This document shows, one piece after another, positions 23,211 to 35,700 of a stretch of 64,000 bases of DNA. Source of the DNA: Rhynchonema sp. JSB1_4. Lineage: Eukaryota; Nematoda; Chromadorea; Monhysterida; Xyalidae. Numbering within the stretch: position 1 is the first letter of the stretch; each line of letters begins with the position of its first letter. Both the position numbers and the translations under genes were made by a program. The notes beneath the pieces are model-generated. The model did no database searches. It was not told the origin of the DNA and was given only the letters and a program-made list of their open reading frames with translations. The stretch lies in assembly GCA_030248065.1 (NCBI GenBank), contig JASAMV010004059.1, positions 41,932-105,931 of the forward strand, written 5' to 3'.

Positions 23211-24280
23211 GGGGGGGGGGGGGGGGAAGGAGGAGGGGGTGTTGTGGAGGTTGGGGTGATTTGGTTGTTGTTTTTTCGGAGAATTGTGTTTTTGGTGTGT
23301 GGGTTAGAGGGAAAAGGAAAGGAGAATGGAAAGGAATACTTCATCGGCCCTCTAGGCCGTGACCTACCACTGAGCCACCCTTGTTGACATACGTCGGCTG
23401 TAAACAGCAATATAAACCATTGCAGCGTGCTGCACAGATAACGTTGAGCGCTCTGTTTGACTTTGACTGTGTGATACAGAAAGGGTCGTGTGTTGATTGT
23501 CACACTGCGTTGGTGTGTGTGTGTGTGCCTGGCCGCCTGTCTCAACAAGGCGACGGTGCGTTGCATTGCCTGATGCGCATACATAAGTATGCGAGGAATG
23601 CCACTGATTCACACCGAGTTATCATAGCAAGGAAGGTTGAGGTTGAGCACAACTTCAAGTCCTGGTTTTAATTACAAAGTATTGCTGGCAATAGTGGTGT
23701 TTGGAAGCCAAAGAATAAAGTCAGTCAGTTCCCCCCTCCCCCCCCCGCCCGAATCGGAGCGGGCGACGGTGTTCGAAAATGAGATGGTGATTCATGTTTG
23801 ATTGTGTCAATGTGTCCCCCAATTTTTTCACAACTTTTCATTGGTGTTCTCAGTGAACAACAGCACCAGGAAAGGCATTTGCCAAGCTTGCCTAAAATTA
23901 CGGGCCGAAACAGCCTTCTATTTTTTAATTGTTCTTTCTCTTTCTTTGCGTTTGTCGCGGGAGAGAACATCCGCGACAGACGCAACAACGCAACAGCCAG
24001 AAACACTGCGCAACAAACGACAACCGGTACACAGTATCGCAATGTTCTTTGTTGCGGCTTGTTCTGGGTGACATTTTGTTCTTTGTATGGCAACGAGACG
24101 AAGTATAAAGTGGCCTTTATGCACGTTTGTTGTTCGTTCAGAGCACATAATACGCCTCTTATTGACGAATAGACACAAATAAAAGCGATTACAAGGAAAA
24201 AAACGTCCTTTCAAACCCCTTTTTAGGGATTTTTGGGGGTATTTCTGTGAACAATTTTTTCAGGTTCGGGTCAGTGAATT
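22224..24280. repeat. Tandem duplication of about 0.93 kb units
   Basis: Bases 22224-23140 recur at about 23340-24280 with only small indels and substitutions. The junction at 23140-23340 is a G-run followed by a C-poor stretch that does not resemble either unit. Confidence 0.75.
23150..23226. repeat. Poly-G run
   Basis: About 77 bases, nearly all G with two T interruptions. It forms the break between the two duplicated units and replaces the C-rich module expected there. Strong quadruplex potential if real; it may be a consensus error. Confidence 0.9.
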
Positions 24281-24284
24281 AATA

Positions 24285-26760
24285 GAGCCCCCCCGGAATA
24301 GAGTCCCCCCCATAATAGAGCCCCCCCAAAATGGGGTCAGAGAGTTAATAGAGCCCCCCCCCCTTCTATTTAGGTTTTTACGGTATATGCACATTTTTTG
24401 TGGGACCCGACCAAATGGAACCGGTTCACAGAAACCGAATCACAAAAACATAAACATCTATCTGGGACAAAAAATACCGACTTTGAGCCATTTTGAGGCA
24501 AAAATACCTATTTTGGGGTCGAAATGTGTTGACGTGACGATAGATAGATTGTTCCCAGAATTTGTTTTGTTGACGATCAGAGATCGGAAACGGGCCGGGC
24601 CGCGATTTTGGACTTGGTCGACCGGGCCGGGCCGGGCCGGGCCGGAGATTTGGGGGGACCGGGCCGGGCCGGGCCGAGCAGCCCGGCCCGGTCCGGCCCG
24701 GTATGCCTATTCGAACGAAATTACCATTTTTTGAACCAAAATTTTCAAAATTTTTGCGCTTCGCGCAATAACATTTCCTAGTTCTTGATCTTTTCAGTCA
24801 TCGTTTTGAAGAAAGAAGCAGTGGTGCAGCTACCCATCCCATACCCAACCCAGGCCTTTGCAATCAACCCACTGTACCACCAAAAAAGCCTGCTGCAATC
24901 AACCTACCTACTGTACCGACTAGGGTTAGAGAGATGTCGGGTGTCGGCTGTCGGGTGTCGGGTGCCAAAAAAGTGTAGGTGTCGGGTGTCGGGTGTCGGC
25001 TACCCCCAGATGTCGGGTGTCGGGTTTTTTTGGACCCGACACCCGACAGCCGACACCCGACACTTACGGTTCAAAACATCAGTTTTGCTGAGAGAAGAAT
25101 TTTGAGAGAAAATTTTCTTCGGACCAAATGTTTCCGAAGACGCAGAATGTGACATTTTGGTGTCTATTTCGTGTGAAAAAACTTGAATTCAGTAACCTGA
25201 GCCAAAAAATTGCACTAATGATGCAAATGAGCAAAAATTTGCCTGTTTTTGGTCCAAAAACTGGTGTCGGGTGTCGGGTTTTTTTCAAAAACTAGATGTC
25301 GGGTGTCGGGTTTTTTTGCAACTGTCGGGTGTCGGGTGTCGGCTTTTTTTCTCAGATGTCGGGTGTCGGGTGTCTGGTACTTTCAGATGTCGGGTGTCGG
25401 CTGTCGGGTGTCGGGTACCCCCCCGACCTCTAACCCTAGTACCGACCGGCCGAGCTAGGGGGGTCATCCGGGAACAAAATTTTTATGCATACATATTGAT
25501 GAGAATGTGCTCTTAAGCGCTAATTTCGCGCGTCACGCGCGATTTTTCGCCTGTATGGAGTGAAAAATACCGATTTTAAACCATTTTGAGCCAAAAATTA
25601 TACCTACAACTGTACCAGCCGGGGCGGCGACTTACGTACTGCATCAGGATGGCGCGTCAATCTACCTACCTACCCCTTCCCCCCAGCTGCACCAGTGAAA
25701 ACAAGTATTCTGCAGAAAATTTTCGAATTTTTTTCAGCTTTTTGGACTTTTTCAGTTTTCGGCCCTTGAAAATTGGCTGACCGGGCCGGGCCGGGCCGGG
25801 CCGACCTCAAGCCAAAACGGGCCGGGCCGGGCCGACCTGCAGCCCTCCACCGGGCCGGGCCGGGCCGGACTTTTCGCCGACCGGGCCGGGCCGGGCCGAC
25901 TTTACCCGGCCCAGAGGTCGCAATCGGGCCGGGTTTGGCCGGCCCGGCCCGGCCCGAGCCCCCAAATCTCCGGCCCGGCCCGGCCCGGCCCGACCCGTAC
26001 CCCCAAATCTCCGGCCCGGCCCGGCCCGAACCCCCAAATCTCCGGCCCGGCCCGGCCCGGCCCGGCCCGAATTTTTGGCTCAGATTTTAACCCAATTTTT
26101 GTGATAATTTTTGCGATTTTTGAATCAATGTTTTTGTTGAAATTTCATTGTTTTCCATGAAAAAGTCGCCAGATAGACAATACCAATGGTGTGGCTGGGG
26201 GGTCCCCCCTAGGTACAGTAGGTAGATGACGCGCCATCCTGGTACAGTAGGTAGGTCGCCGCCCCCCGGCTGGTACAGTAGGTTGCTATTTTTGGCTCAA
26301 AATGGTATAAAATCCATATTTTTCATTCCAAATAATCGAAAAATTTTGAGGGTTTTAGAGTACATTTTCATCGAAACTTGGACATAAAAAATTTTGTTCC
26401 CCCCTAGCTCGGCCGGTCGGTACAGTAGGTAGGTTGATTTCAGGCCTTTCTGGTGGTACAGTAGGTTGATTGCACGCCTGGGTAGCCACACGACTGGACA
26501 ATACTGATCACTTACTTGCTGAATCCGTCCGAAATTTTAGTATTTTGGACAAAAAAAACCCTACTTTTTCAGTAAAATAAGTCACTTCAGAAGCTTCGGG
26601 CCGGGGTGCCCGGCCCGGCCCGGCCCGACCCTCCAAATCTACGGCCCGGCCCGGCCCGAGCCAAAAGCCCAAAATCGCGGCCCGGCCCGGCTCGGCCCGG
26701 CCCGGCCCGGGCCGGCCCGATTGCGACCTCTGACCCGGCCCGTTTCCGATCTCTGTTGAC
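24285..26760. repeat. Minisatellite mosaic, second part
   Basis: C-rich module (24285-24385), GGGCCGGGCC arrays (24585-24715, 25775-26075, 26595-26760), GTCGGGTGTCGGGTGTCGGC arrays (24935-25070, 25262-25425) and TACAGTAGGTAGG units (24830-24920, 25600-25690, 26200-26290, 26400-26490). No gene is supported. Confidence 0.75.
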
Positions 26761-26916
26761 GATAGGTAGATTTGCCCATAAGTGTTGACGATAGATAGAT
26801 GAAATCAAAAAGTGTTGACGATAGATAGATGAATTTGGGGGGGACCCCCTCCCATACCCGGCCCGATCCTGATCTCTGGTCGGCACGCACGGCAGGCACA
26901 AGCATGGGTGGGCACA

Positions 26917-27480
26917 ATACCCAATACCAATACCACCCAATACCAATACCAGTGTTTGGTATTGGTATTGGGTCTAATTCTGGTATTGGGTATTGGGTAT
27001 TGGTATTGAAGCTGGCCTGGTATTGGTATTGGGTATTGGTATTGGGTTTGCCCAAGTATTGGGTCAAAACCAATACCCAATACTAATCCTGAAAAACCCA
27101 ATACCAAACCAATACCAAACCCAATACCTGACTCAAAACCCAATACCAAACCAATACCAAACCCAATACCAACCCAATACCAGACCAAAAACCCAATACC
27201 AAACCAATACTAAGACCAATACCCAATACCCAATACCAATACCAACCCAATACCCAATACTCAATACCAATACCAACCCAATACCAAACCCAATACCAGG
27301 CACTTCAGTAGTATTGATCTGGTATTGGGTATTGGTATTGGTATTGGGTCTCACCCGGTATTGGTATTGGGTATTGGTATTGGGTCACCAATTTGGTATT
27401 GGTATTGGGTATTGGGTATTGGTACAGGGCCGGTATTGGTATTGGGTATTGGTATTGGGTGTCAAAAGTGGTATTGTGCC
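26917..27480. repeat. (CAATACC)n / (GGTATTG)n array with strand switches
   Basis: About 560 bp of GGTATTGGGTATTGGT-like units that change to the complementary form and back. A shorter relative in opposite overall order is at 47005-47380 and shares unique linkers such as GCACTTCAGTAGTATTGATC. Frames encode only IGIGY/NTQYQ-type repeats. Confidence 0.85.
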
Positions 27481-27552
27481 CAGGCCTAGGCACAAGGCAC
27501 TTTAAAAAAAATAAGACCAAAAATTGGCTATAAGTTGAGCTCCATGTCTGAG

Positions 27553-29532
27553 GCATGTTGGGAATAGCTAGTCCCGCCGGTGGAGGAACGTGCCCACTCC
27601 TCCGAAGTTAATTCCAAAGAACGGGCCCGAGCCGTTTCTGATTCTGGGGCCTCAGTGGCAGTGGAACCGCATTGTGTTTTATTTTGCTTTTGCTGCGGAA
27701 TTCATGGGGTGATGTTCCATGGGTGCTGGGTTGAAACATCATGTCGGTGGACCCGGCAGCTTGAATTATCATCGTGGTTTTCGCTTGGATTCTGCCTGGA
27801 AGACAGTTGGTTCGTTGGGTTTTGTGTTTTGTGGTTCCATTTTGGGGTCTGTTTTGATTTTTTTGGTTTTGCTTTGGAGTTATTACCGACTGTAGTGGCT
27901 AGGGGGCATGGGGATTCCCCCCAAGAGGTACCGTATTCCCTAAAATACCTAAAACATAGAGCCCCCCCAAAATACAGCCCCCCAACTTGGAATTCCCCGC
28001 TTGGGGGTCGTAAAGTCAAGTTCTTGTACAAGACACCTTATGTACAACGTTTGTGGTTGACAGTGTAGTTCCTGGGGGGAGGGGGGTCCCCCCTCGGGTA
28101 CGTCTGTTCCCCCTCCATGGTACGCCTGCCCCACTGTTCCCCCTCCGGGTACGTCTGCTCCCCCAATTTTTACCTAAAATAGGCAAATTTTGGCCTAAAA
28201 TAGGCATTTTTAGGCATAAAATGAGTGATTTTTAGGTCAATGTCGTCAAAAATCGCCAAAATACCCTTTTTATTGAGATTTTTTTCCAAAAAGGGGCAAA
28301 AATGAGCCAAATTTTCGACCTCAAAACTTCGTAGTTGGCCGTAATAGGAAAACGGCAAAGCGCAAAGAATAGTTAGTGGAACATTTATTTTGCCAACGGT
28401 TATGCGTCAATTTTTCACGAACGACATCGTTTCAAAGTTGCGAACAACATCATTATTGTCATTACAGACAAGATGACCTATGTGAAACATCAGGCTGGTG
28501 GTCGACATCATGAACGACTTGTGGCATGTTGTCATCAATTTATGGCATGCCGGGAATACCAATACCAATGAACGATCTTTATTGTTGCACACTTAATTTT
28601 TACTGTAGATAACATTTATTAATTGAACAAATGTTATACAATCTGTTGTATAAAGGCACGGTTTGAGAATTCTTGCACGAATTTCACCAATTCTTATAAA
28701 GTCATTGTGCGGCCAATACCAACATGTTATGTGCGAAACGTTTGAAATTCATGGTTTTCGCATTCACTCACATCATCTTTGAACAATCTCATCGTTATTT
28801 CGGAATAATTGTTCGTGTTCTATCCAGCAGCGTCGCGATAAGCTGAAGCCCACAATTGACGTCGATCCCATAAACCTTCCAGATGGGCAATCAGACGCAT
28901 GTTCGATTTGACAGTCGGGTTTGCCATTAAATGTTGGAACTGACAGTTAGCTTGACCGAGTGTGACAGCCCGAGTGAGACGTCCGATGTCCAACATCACT
29001 GTCTGGCGTTCCTCCTGCGCAAAGTGGAGAACATAAAAAAGTACAAAACGCCCCTTCCCCCTCAGGGGTACACTATATATTCCCCTTCGAAAAAAAAACG
29101 GGGGGTCCGTCCACCCCCCCAGACTTCGGTTTGATCGCACGGCAAGGCCCACGTTTTCTGTTCCACTTGGTTTTCTCAGAGTATCAAAACATTTTCCTTT
29201 CCCAGAATTCACAAAATAACCAAAGCGGATTCGATTTTTGCGTGACTTTCACTCATAGGGTGGTTCAACCTATGTTAACCGTCAGACTCAGAGATAAATA
29301 TTTTACTCGGGCGGGCCAGGGCGGCGCAAGATTTGAAAAGATAGATAAACAACACGTGCAATCCTAAGTTTTGATGTCGTCCTGTGATTCAAGGCGTGTG
29401 GATGTTTTGCTGTAGAACGTTACCAGATTTTAGCATTTTGGGCAAAAGAAAAAGTGACACCCGATCTCTTTAATTAGTTTCGGAGGAGTGGGCACGTTCC
29501 TCCACCGGCGGGACTAGCTATTCCCAACATGC
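27553..29532. mobile_element. Mutator-like TIR element, copy 1 (1,980 bp, 9-bp target duplication)
   Basis: A 54-bp perfect terminal inverted repeat begins GCATGTTGGGAATAGCTAGT. The element is flanked by ATGTCTGAG at 27544-27552 and again at 29533-29541, a perfect 9-bp target duplication. Long TIRs with 9-bp duplications are characteristic of MULE (Mutator) transposons. No transposase frame is present, so it is non-autonomous. It shares its left end and its 28.4-28.7 kb and 29.0-29.5 kb parts with the element at 44223-49034 but carries a different coding-like exon (28820-29014). Confidence 0.9.
28820..29014 (-). pseudogene. Coding-like exon captured in TIR element copy 1
   Basis: An acceptor (tttgcgcag) precedes an open 64-codon frame that ends in TAG. 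It contains EERQTVMLDIGRLTRAV, HLMANPTVKSNMRLIAH and LWDRRQLWASAYRDAAG: normal amino-acid composition and an amphipathic helical look. The rest of the element is non-coding and copy 2 lacks this segment. I do not recognise the protein. It is probably the last exon of a host gene picked up by the transposon. Confidence 0.55.
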
Positions 29533-29761
29533 ATGTCTGAGGAAAAGGTTGACCTGTAAACACCACCCAGAGCGCCCCGCGGCCCCGAACGCGATGCGCC
29601 ACTCAATCAATTACACCACCACAATTCTGAAACTCTCAACTCAATAAGCCTGCCACGTTCTTGACGTGTCAGGATTGGTGTGGGGTGCATGGCAAATTAA
29701 GATTTTTTTCGCCTCTGAAGATATCACAGTTTTATTCACAAACGAATTCCACTTAACAACC

Positions 29762-32700
29762 ATGAAGTTCAGTCATCAGTACGCCACACAACCTCAACAA
29801 CTTGTTCCCGTGATTGCGTTGTTCTGCGCTGCCGTAGGAGCGAATGAACTGTCATACGATACGAAAGGTCAGTGATGGTGAAACTATCTCACCAAATTCA
29901 ATTTAATCGTGCGAATGGAACAAACATAAAACCCCGCCAAAAATTTCGACAGAAGAAATAGCAGACGTCATAATCACTATTCTTCAGAACATGATCGAAT
30001 AATTCTGTTGGTGGAACCCAGTCATCCGGGAGTACAACTTGTGACACCGATGCTAACGAACAAAGGCGGCTTCAAAGTGTCACTAACGCCGTTTCAAAGT
30101 GATGGCGTCACTCCCCTTCAAATGCCAAATATCAACACGGCGGTTCATCTGCTTTGGACCGGCCTGCGATTGATTATGATCGGTATGTGTGAATGCCTGC
30201 ATTTTGTAGCAATAGATATCGTGCAGTTGTTGCCGTGTGGCTTCTGATCAGACGCATAGCGATATTATTCAGATGGACACAAGGTTTTCACGCTTGGCCC
30301 AAACGGCGGATGGCAACTCAACAGCCACCGAGCGCATTTCCTGACAGATGACCAAAGTAAGGTTTCTATCACTACATCACAATTTCCGATAAAATTTCGC
30401 ATGTAGTTCGTCTTTGACGGTGGTGTGTATCGTATTGCAGCAGCGCTCACTTATCAGCATGAATTAAATCTGCTGTTCGCGTGCGGGTCGCGCAACAACA
30501 ACAACAACGGCAAACGCCAAAATCAATGTGAGTATCGTGATGCCAGCGATGGGAAGAGTGAATGGAAAGTAGTCGACCCGCCCATGGCTCTGAACGTCAC
30601 CCCCATGCACTGGACTTCGGCATCTGTCGTCTCGTACAAGGTCAAATATGTACATACATGGATTGTCCAACACCTTTAAATTGGGTCATATTATGGTGCC
30701 AAACTTTAAAAACCAGTGTGGCGCGCTTTCGTTTGTTCCAGGATGCGGTTTTCATTGCCGGCGGCGAGGGCGGCCGAAATCGGCTCTATCGCTACAACTT
30801 CACTGATGGCAAATGGACTCAGATGGAGAACATGACGTATGCACGACCAGCCGGACCGGGAATGATTGTCGACGGGGACACACTGGTGGTGAGTGATTCA
30901 TGGAGAAGGAAACGTGTGAAACATTAACTTTATAGCAGACCGTAAAATCCCATACTTCGTACAATGCTCAGATCTGTGGCGGCAGCAATTCCACCCAATC
31001 TGCTGTCGACCTGCCTCCTCCATGCGAGCAATTCGATATCGAAACCAACCGCTGGACAACTCTTGACGCCGTCACCTTGCCGCTCTGGCAAATTCAGAAT
31101 CGAATGTTTCTGGTTACCGGGGGCAGATGGCTGGTGCTTGGCGGCCGAAAAATTGTGGACGAAATTTTCGTAAACAATGGAACAGTTACAAATCACACAT
31201 CTGTCTCGATTCGAAACAACAACATCTTTGTGCGCAAATCAAACGGGACATTTGTCGACCAAAATGTTACTATTGGCAACCAGGATTTCGAACATGGACG
31301 AATCGCTGCCGTGATGTTGCCGCGTTGCGTGGCCATGAACACCACTTGTACAAGTATGTATGTGCTTTTTAATTTCCTCAAACTGAAAAACCGTACGAAA
31401 AGTTTCAAAATCGAGGTGTCTCTTTTTCTCGCAGCATGCCTCATCGACGGCTGGTCATCTTGGACCAACTGCAATGCGCCATGTGGCGGAGGCAGTCGCA
31501 CACGTCGGCCGATCCTCACATGGCCGGGTGACAGATGTGTCAATGAAGAAAAGCAACTGTGCAACACAAACGATTGTGGTTGGTGGAAGATATGCGTGAC
31601 ATAGGCAAACCTCCACGTGGTCAATATTCGGATTTTGCACGAAATCTATAAAAAGATCGTTCTTTAATCCAGCTGATGAAGGTCGCGAATTGTTGATTAC
31701 GCTAGGTCTGACGGCAGCAGGCTTCATCACCATCGTGTTGCTTTGCGTGGTCGCGTTTGGTCTATTCGCGTGTTACATGAGAAAATATGCTAAGAAGTTT
31801 CATCGGTGCGTTATGGGTAACTAATGTGGGAATTTATAATCTGTTGTTCTCAACGCATATTTGAAAATCCCAAGACAGTTGGTGGGGGAACTAGATAAGC
31901 CAGCCTAAGCCGAATGAAACGTCACACAGACACTACGAACACGAGATAGTCGCTGACGTGAAACAGTGATGCCGAACTGCCACCGTAAAACCTAAAAATG
32001 GCTGTGTTTTTTCACTGACTCCTTTTAGGGGGCTGCATTTTTGGGGTTCTATATTCCTCTTTTTTTCGCTTCCCACTCTCCGGGAAATTTTGGCCAGATT
32101 TTACCGAATTCGGTAAAATTTTTACAGATTCTCGTTAAAATTTTGAGCACATAAACTGTCTGTAAAATCTACAGACTGTCTGTAAAATATTACGTGTGTT
32201 TCATAGCAGCTTGCGTTTTACAGACTGTTGGTAAATTTACAGACTGTTTGTAAAATTGGGACTTTACAGACTTTGTCTGTGATTTTATTTCCATTGCAAC
32301 ATAGCTGTTTGTCTTTATAACATCACTTGCAACATTAACACCATGGCAACATATGTACAAGCAGAATGTCAGTAACGTGCTAAGCATATCACATACTATA
32401 ATGCGAATTAAGTTGAGAACAATCCAATTGGGAAATCATCAAGAAGAAACACCATAATACGCAACAACATTTTAGAAAAGGACAAAACTAAGAAATAAAA
32501 TCAAAGTCAAAATTACGCAAACACACTATGGCATGCGCGCTCTCAAGCAGCAGTTTAGGCTTTGAATTTGACATCGGTAGTATCCCATAGCAAGTCTGAA
32601 CCGTTGAATGGGCAAGATATATGTTGCAGTAATGGCAAACTATTGTTCAAGCTCAAATTATTTGGCAAATTATTTGTCGCACAAAATGAAAAATAATGGG

Positions 32701-35700
32701 TTGAGTTTAGTATGAGACGGGGTGTTGATAAAGACGTCGATTTTCCGATACGCACCCGTCTGCAGACATGTCTGATCAGTCGGACCGCGGCCGAGGAGAC
32801 ACAATCTTGAATTGACTGGCAATCGAATGGTCAGGTCCTGCAAAAGCGAACCTTTGTTGCATTTTGAAGCGCAATAAACATGAGTAAACCCAGTTAAAAT
32901 CAAGCAGCAAAGAGAAAGCGGTTGAACCAACACGACAAACCTGATGAAAGGATCAAATTCCGTATTTAACGGCAGGCATTTTTCTTGAGTTTTCATCCTG
33001 TTTTGCGTGCATCTTCTGCCGAAGATGAGATTAATCTTGCGAAAATTGCAAAACATTGTGCATCGGAATGATTAACATCCGTCATCCACTATTTTAAAGC
33101 AGTTAAAAGTGACAACACAATCATCAATACGTGAAGGTGAAACATGGCTGATTCCCGCGCTTTTTACCAAATTTTACAGACAGTTTGTATTCCTTACAGA
33201 TTGTCTGTAATTTTTACAAACAGTTTGTAGAAATTACAGACAGTCTGTGTTTCCAAGGCTTACCGACACTCTCGGTAAAATTATTTTACAGACTCTTCCC
33301 GGAGAGCAAGGTCTCAAAAAATGTTCCCAAAAATACAGTTTGGCTGAAGCCAAAGCCTCGGATGAAGGAAAAATGCCATGTGATTTCCCATTTCTCCCAC
33401 CAACTGTCTTGGGATTTCGTAAAAAGCGACACGTCTTCATGCATAATTGCCTGTTTTGTTTCAGCGCAGCATGAATTAATGGACGAAACAATAAGCGAAA
33501 ATAACAAATCAAAATTTATCCAAGTTACCTCCTATCCATCAAATCAACTCACGAGTTTCGAACATGAGGTCATGCACAGTTAATAATGAGGACATACAAT
33601 AACCAGAAATAATAACTTGTGATAATGCGCACGATTCACCGTAAGTTTATGCTGTAATTATTGATTATAACAAATTACCATTCTTTCCATTAATCTCACA
33701 ACCGTATCGGTGAGAAAATATACATATGTAACTTGTGTCGCGGAAATTGGTGCGGTTTAAAAGAATATTGGGCACCGAACGCAATGTACGCATTGTTCGC
33801 ATAACGACTACAATGAGAAAACCATCCAAATTGACAAGCCAGAAAATGACGTTGCGCTGCGAGACAACCTGCAGATCACACGCTCAATACCTACTGTATT
33901 TGTTTTCGGGCATCACTGGGCCCCGGGGGGAGGGGAGATTGTGTTTCACCCAAATTAACACGCATGATGTGAAATCATATAGACAATTTCAAGATTGACA
34001 TTCCTTTAGACTCCCAAATTTGCACATTTTTGCTGAAACTTCAAACTTGACAATTTAATCGAGAAAAGCATGTTGAGCTGGAGACAAGACGGCTGAAAAC
34101 GATCTTTAATCTGGTGGTCCCAGTGGCTGTTTTCCATAGTGCACCTATGTATAACGGCAGCCAGTTTTGCCCGTTTCGACCTGTTTTCACAGACGGGTGG
34201 AGTACCAGGCCTCGTCGGTGCGAACACCTCTGGCCAATTGACCTATCCAAAAAACATCACGAGTAGATCTAGATCTTTCGTCACTTGCTGCTCACAAATG
34301 TGCACGCCAGTGCGAGAGCGCAACTTTATAACCCTTCAAATGCACCCATCTCAATTTCGCAGTACTATGCTGTGTTTCAGACATGCATACCGTTTATATT
34401 TACCACAAACAACACAACACAAACAGACACGAACGAAAGAGTGCACTTGCTCCTCTTGTTTTCTCACCTCTGTAATCGAGACGGTCCGTGACCATGAACA
34501 AACCCACGTTATTCGTGGGCCCAGGCGTTTATTTATTTTTGCATGGCGGTGTTTGCAAAAGTGAACATCTCGAACGTATACATGCGATACCCAACATCAT
34601 GGTCATGAAAATGTCAAGGCGCCAAAGTCAGGTGAACTACATTATTCACAATCACTGCGACGACGACCACAAAGGTCTTGTGATACATACACCTATGATG
34701 CTACTTTATGCTTATCATTTCAGTTCAATGTCAACAAACAACGACACACAATAGGGTAGCGACCGTGCGCTATATGGTTCCTGCATCAAATTGCCGTTCT
34801 ACTGTGAACCTGAACGGTTATGAAGCTTTCACCTGAGAAAGCGATTTTACGATCTTTCACACCTATTCTAAGCAAGTGTATAGCGTTCGGCACATGAATA
34901 ATAAAAAGTGCAAACAATATCTACTGTAATTTTCTTCTGTGTGATGCATTGCTCTGAGAGTTTTCTCCATTTATGGTTCTCACACCGGCTTGGAATGTAT
35001 ACTCCTGCATAACAAATGTACCCGCGTCTGGAAATGCTTGACTTGTCGTTGCGTTCCGATTTCTTTCACAATATCGTTTCTTATAGGTCCGACAAAATCT
35101 GCCCATTTTCTGCATTGCTCAGGTGTCAATGCGATATCCAAATCCGCATTCTGTCCGGACGAAAACACATGTCGCAAAGAGTGCATCAAAAATATAAAAA
35201 AGAATTGCGTGTGTGTTGCCGAAAATGCCCCTGCTCACTGGCAGCATCCGCCCGATTGTGTTTCAACCCCGTCAAAATCCGATCACCGCCGCCAAAAATA
35301 ACCGATTATCAATCGATGATCACTCAACAATATCGACGACCACAAGCTGTGCTTTGATCAAAACGGACGGGACGAAACGACTTGGTCGAAGATCAGGCGA
35401 GAAATCACCGATTTCCGTGTTCTCCCAGGAGAACTTAGCCGAAAATCGTTGTGATCACAGCAACAGTACAATGAAGGAAGCGACTAATCAGGCTAATCTT
35501 GTGCTGTCAAAGACACGTATAACGCTGAGCCCCGTCCGCGCTGTTGTTTCGTCGGTGGGAATTCGTGAAAACAAAGACAAACAACAACAACAACATAAAA
35601 ATACGAATGATAATAATAACAATACTTCGACTTTTTCGGTCGTTGTAAACAAGAGTGTTGAGGATCTCGTGACTGCTACAACAGCGCCCGAGGAGGCTAA

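Noticed and set aside
23135..23584. Proline-rich 149-codon frame on the minus strand
   Set aside because: The proline run is just the poly-G tract read on the other strand, and the rest is a repeat.
25773..26090. Gly/Ala/Pro/Arg-rich frames on both strands
   Set aside because: These are translations of GGCCCGGCCC arrays with no splice or start context.
26993..27505. 170-codon frame of IGIGY/NTQYQ repeats
   Set aside because: Pure product of the CAATACC/GGTATTG minisatellite.
29131..29367. 78-codon frame repeated at 48480-48869
   Set aside because: It is shared by both TIR elements but has no family features and begins in repeat sequence; the similarity reflects the shared transposon end.
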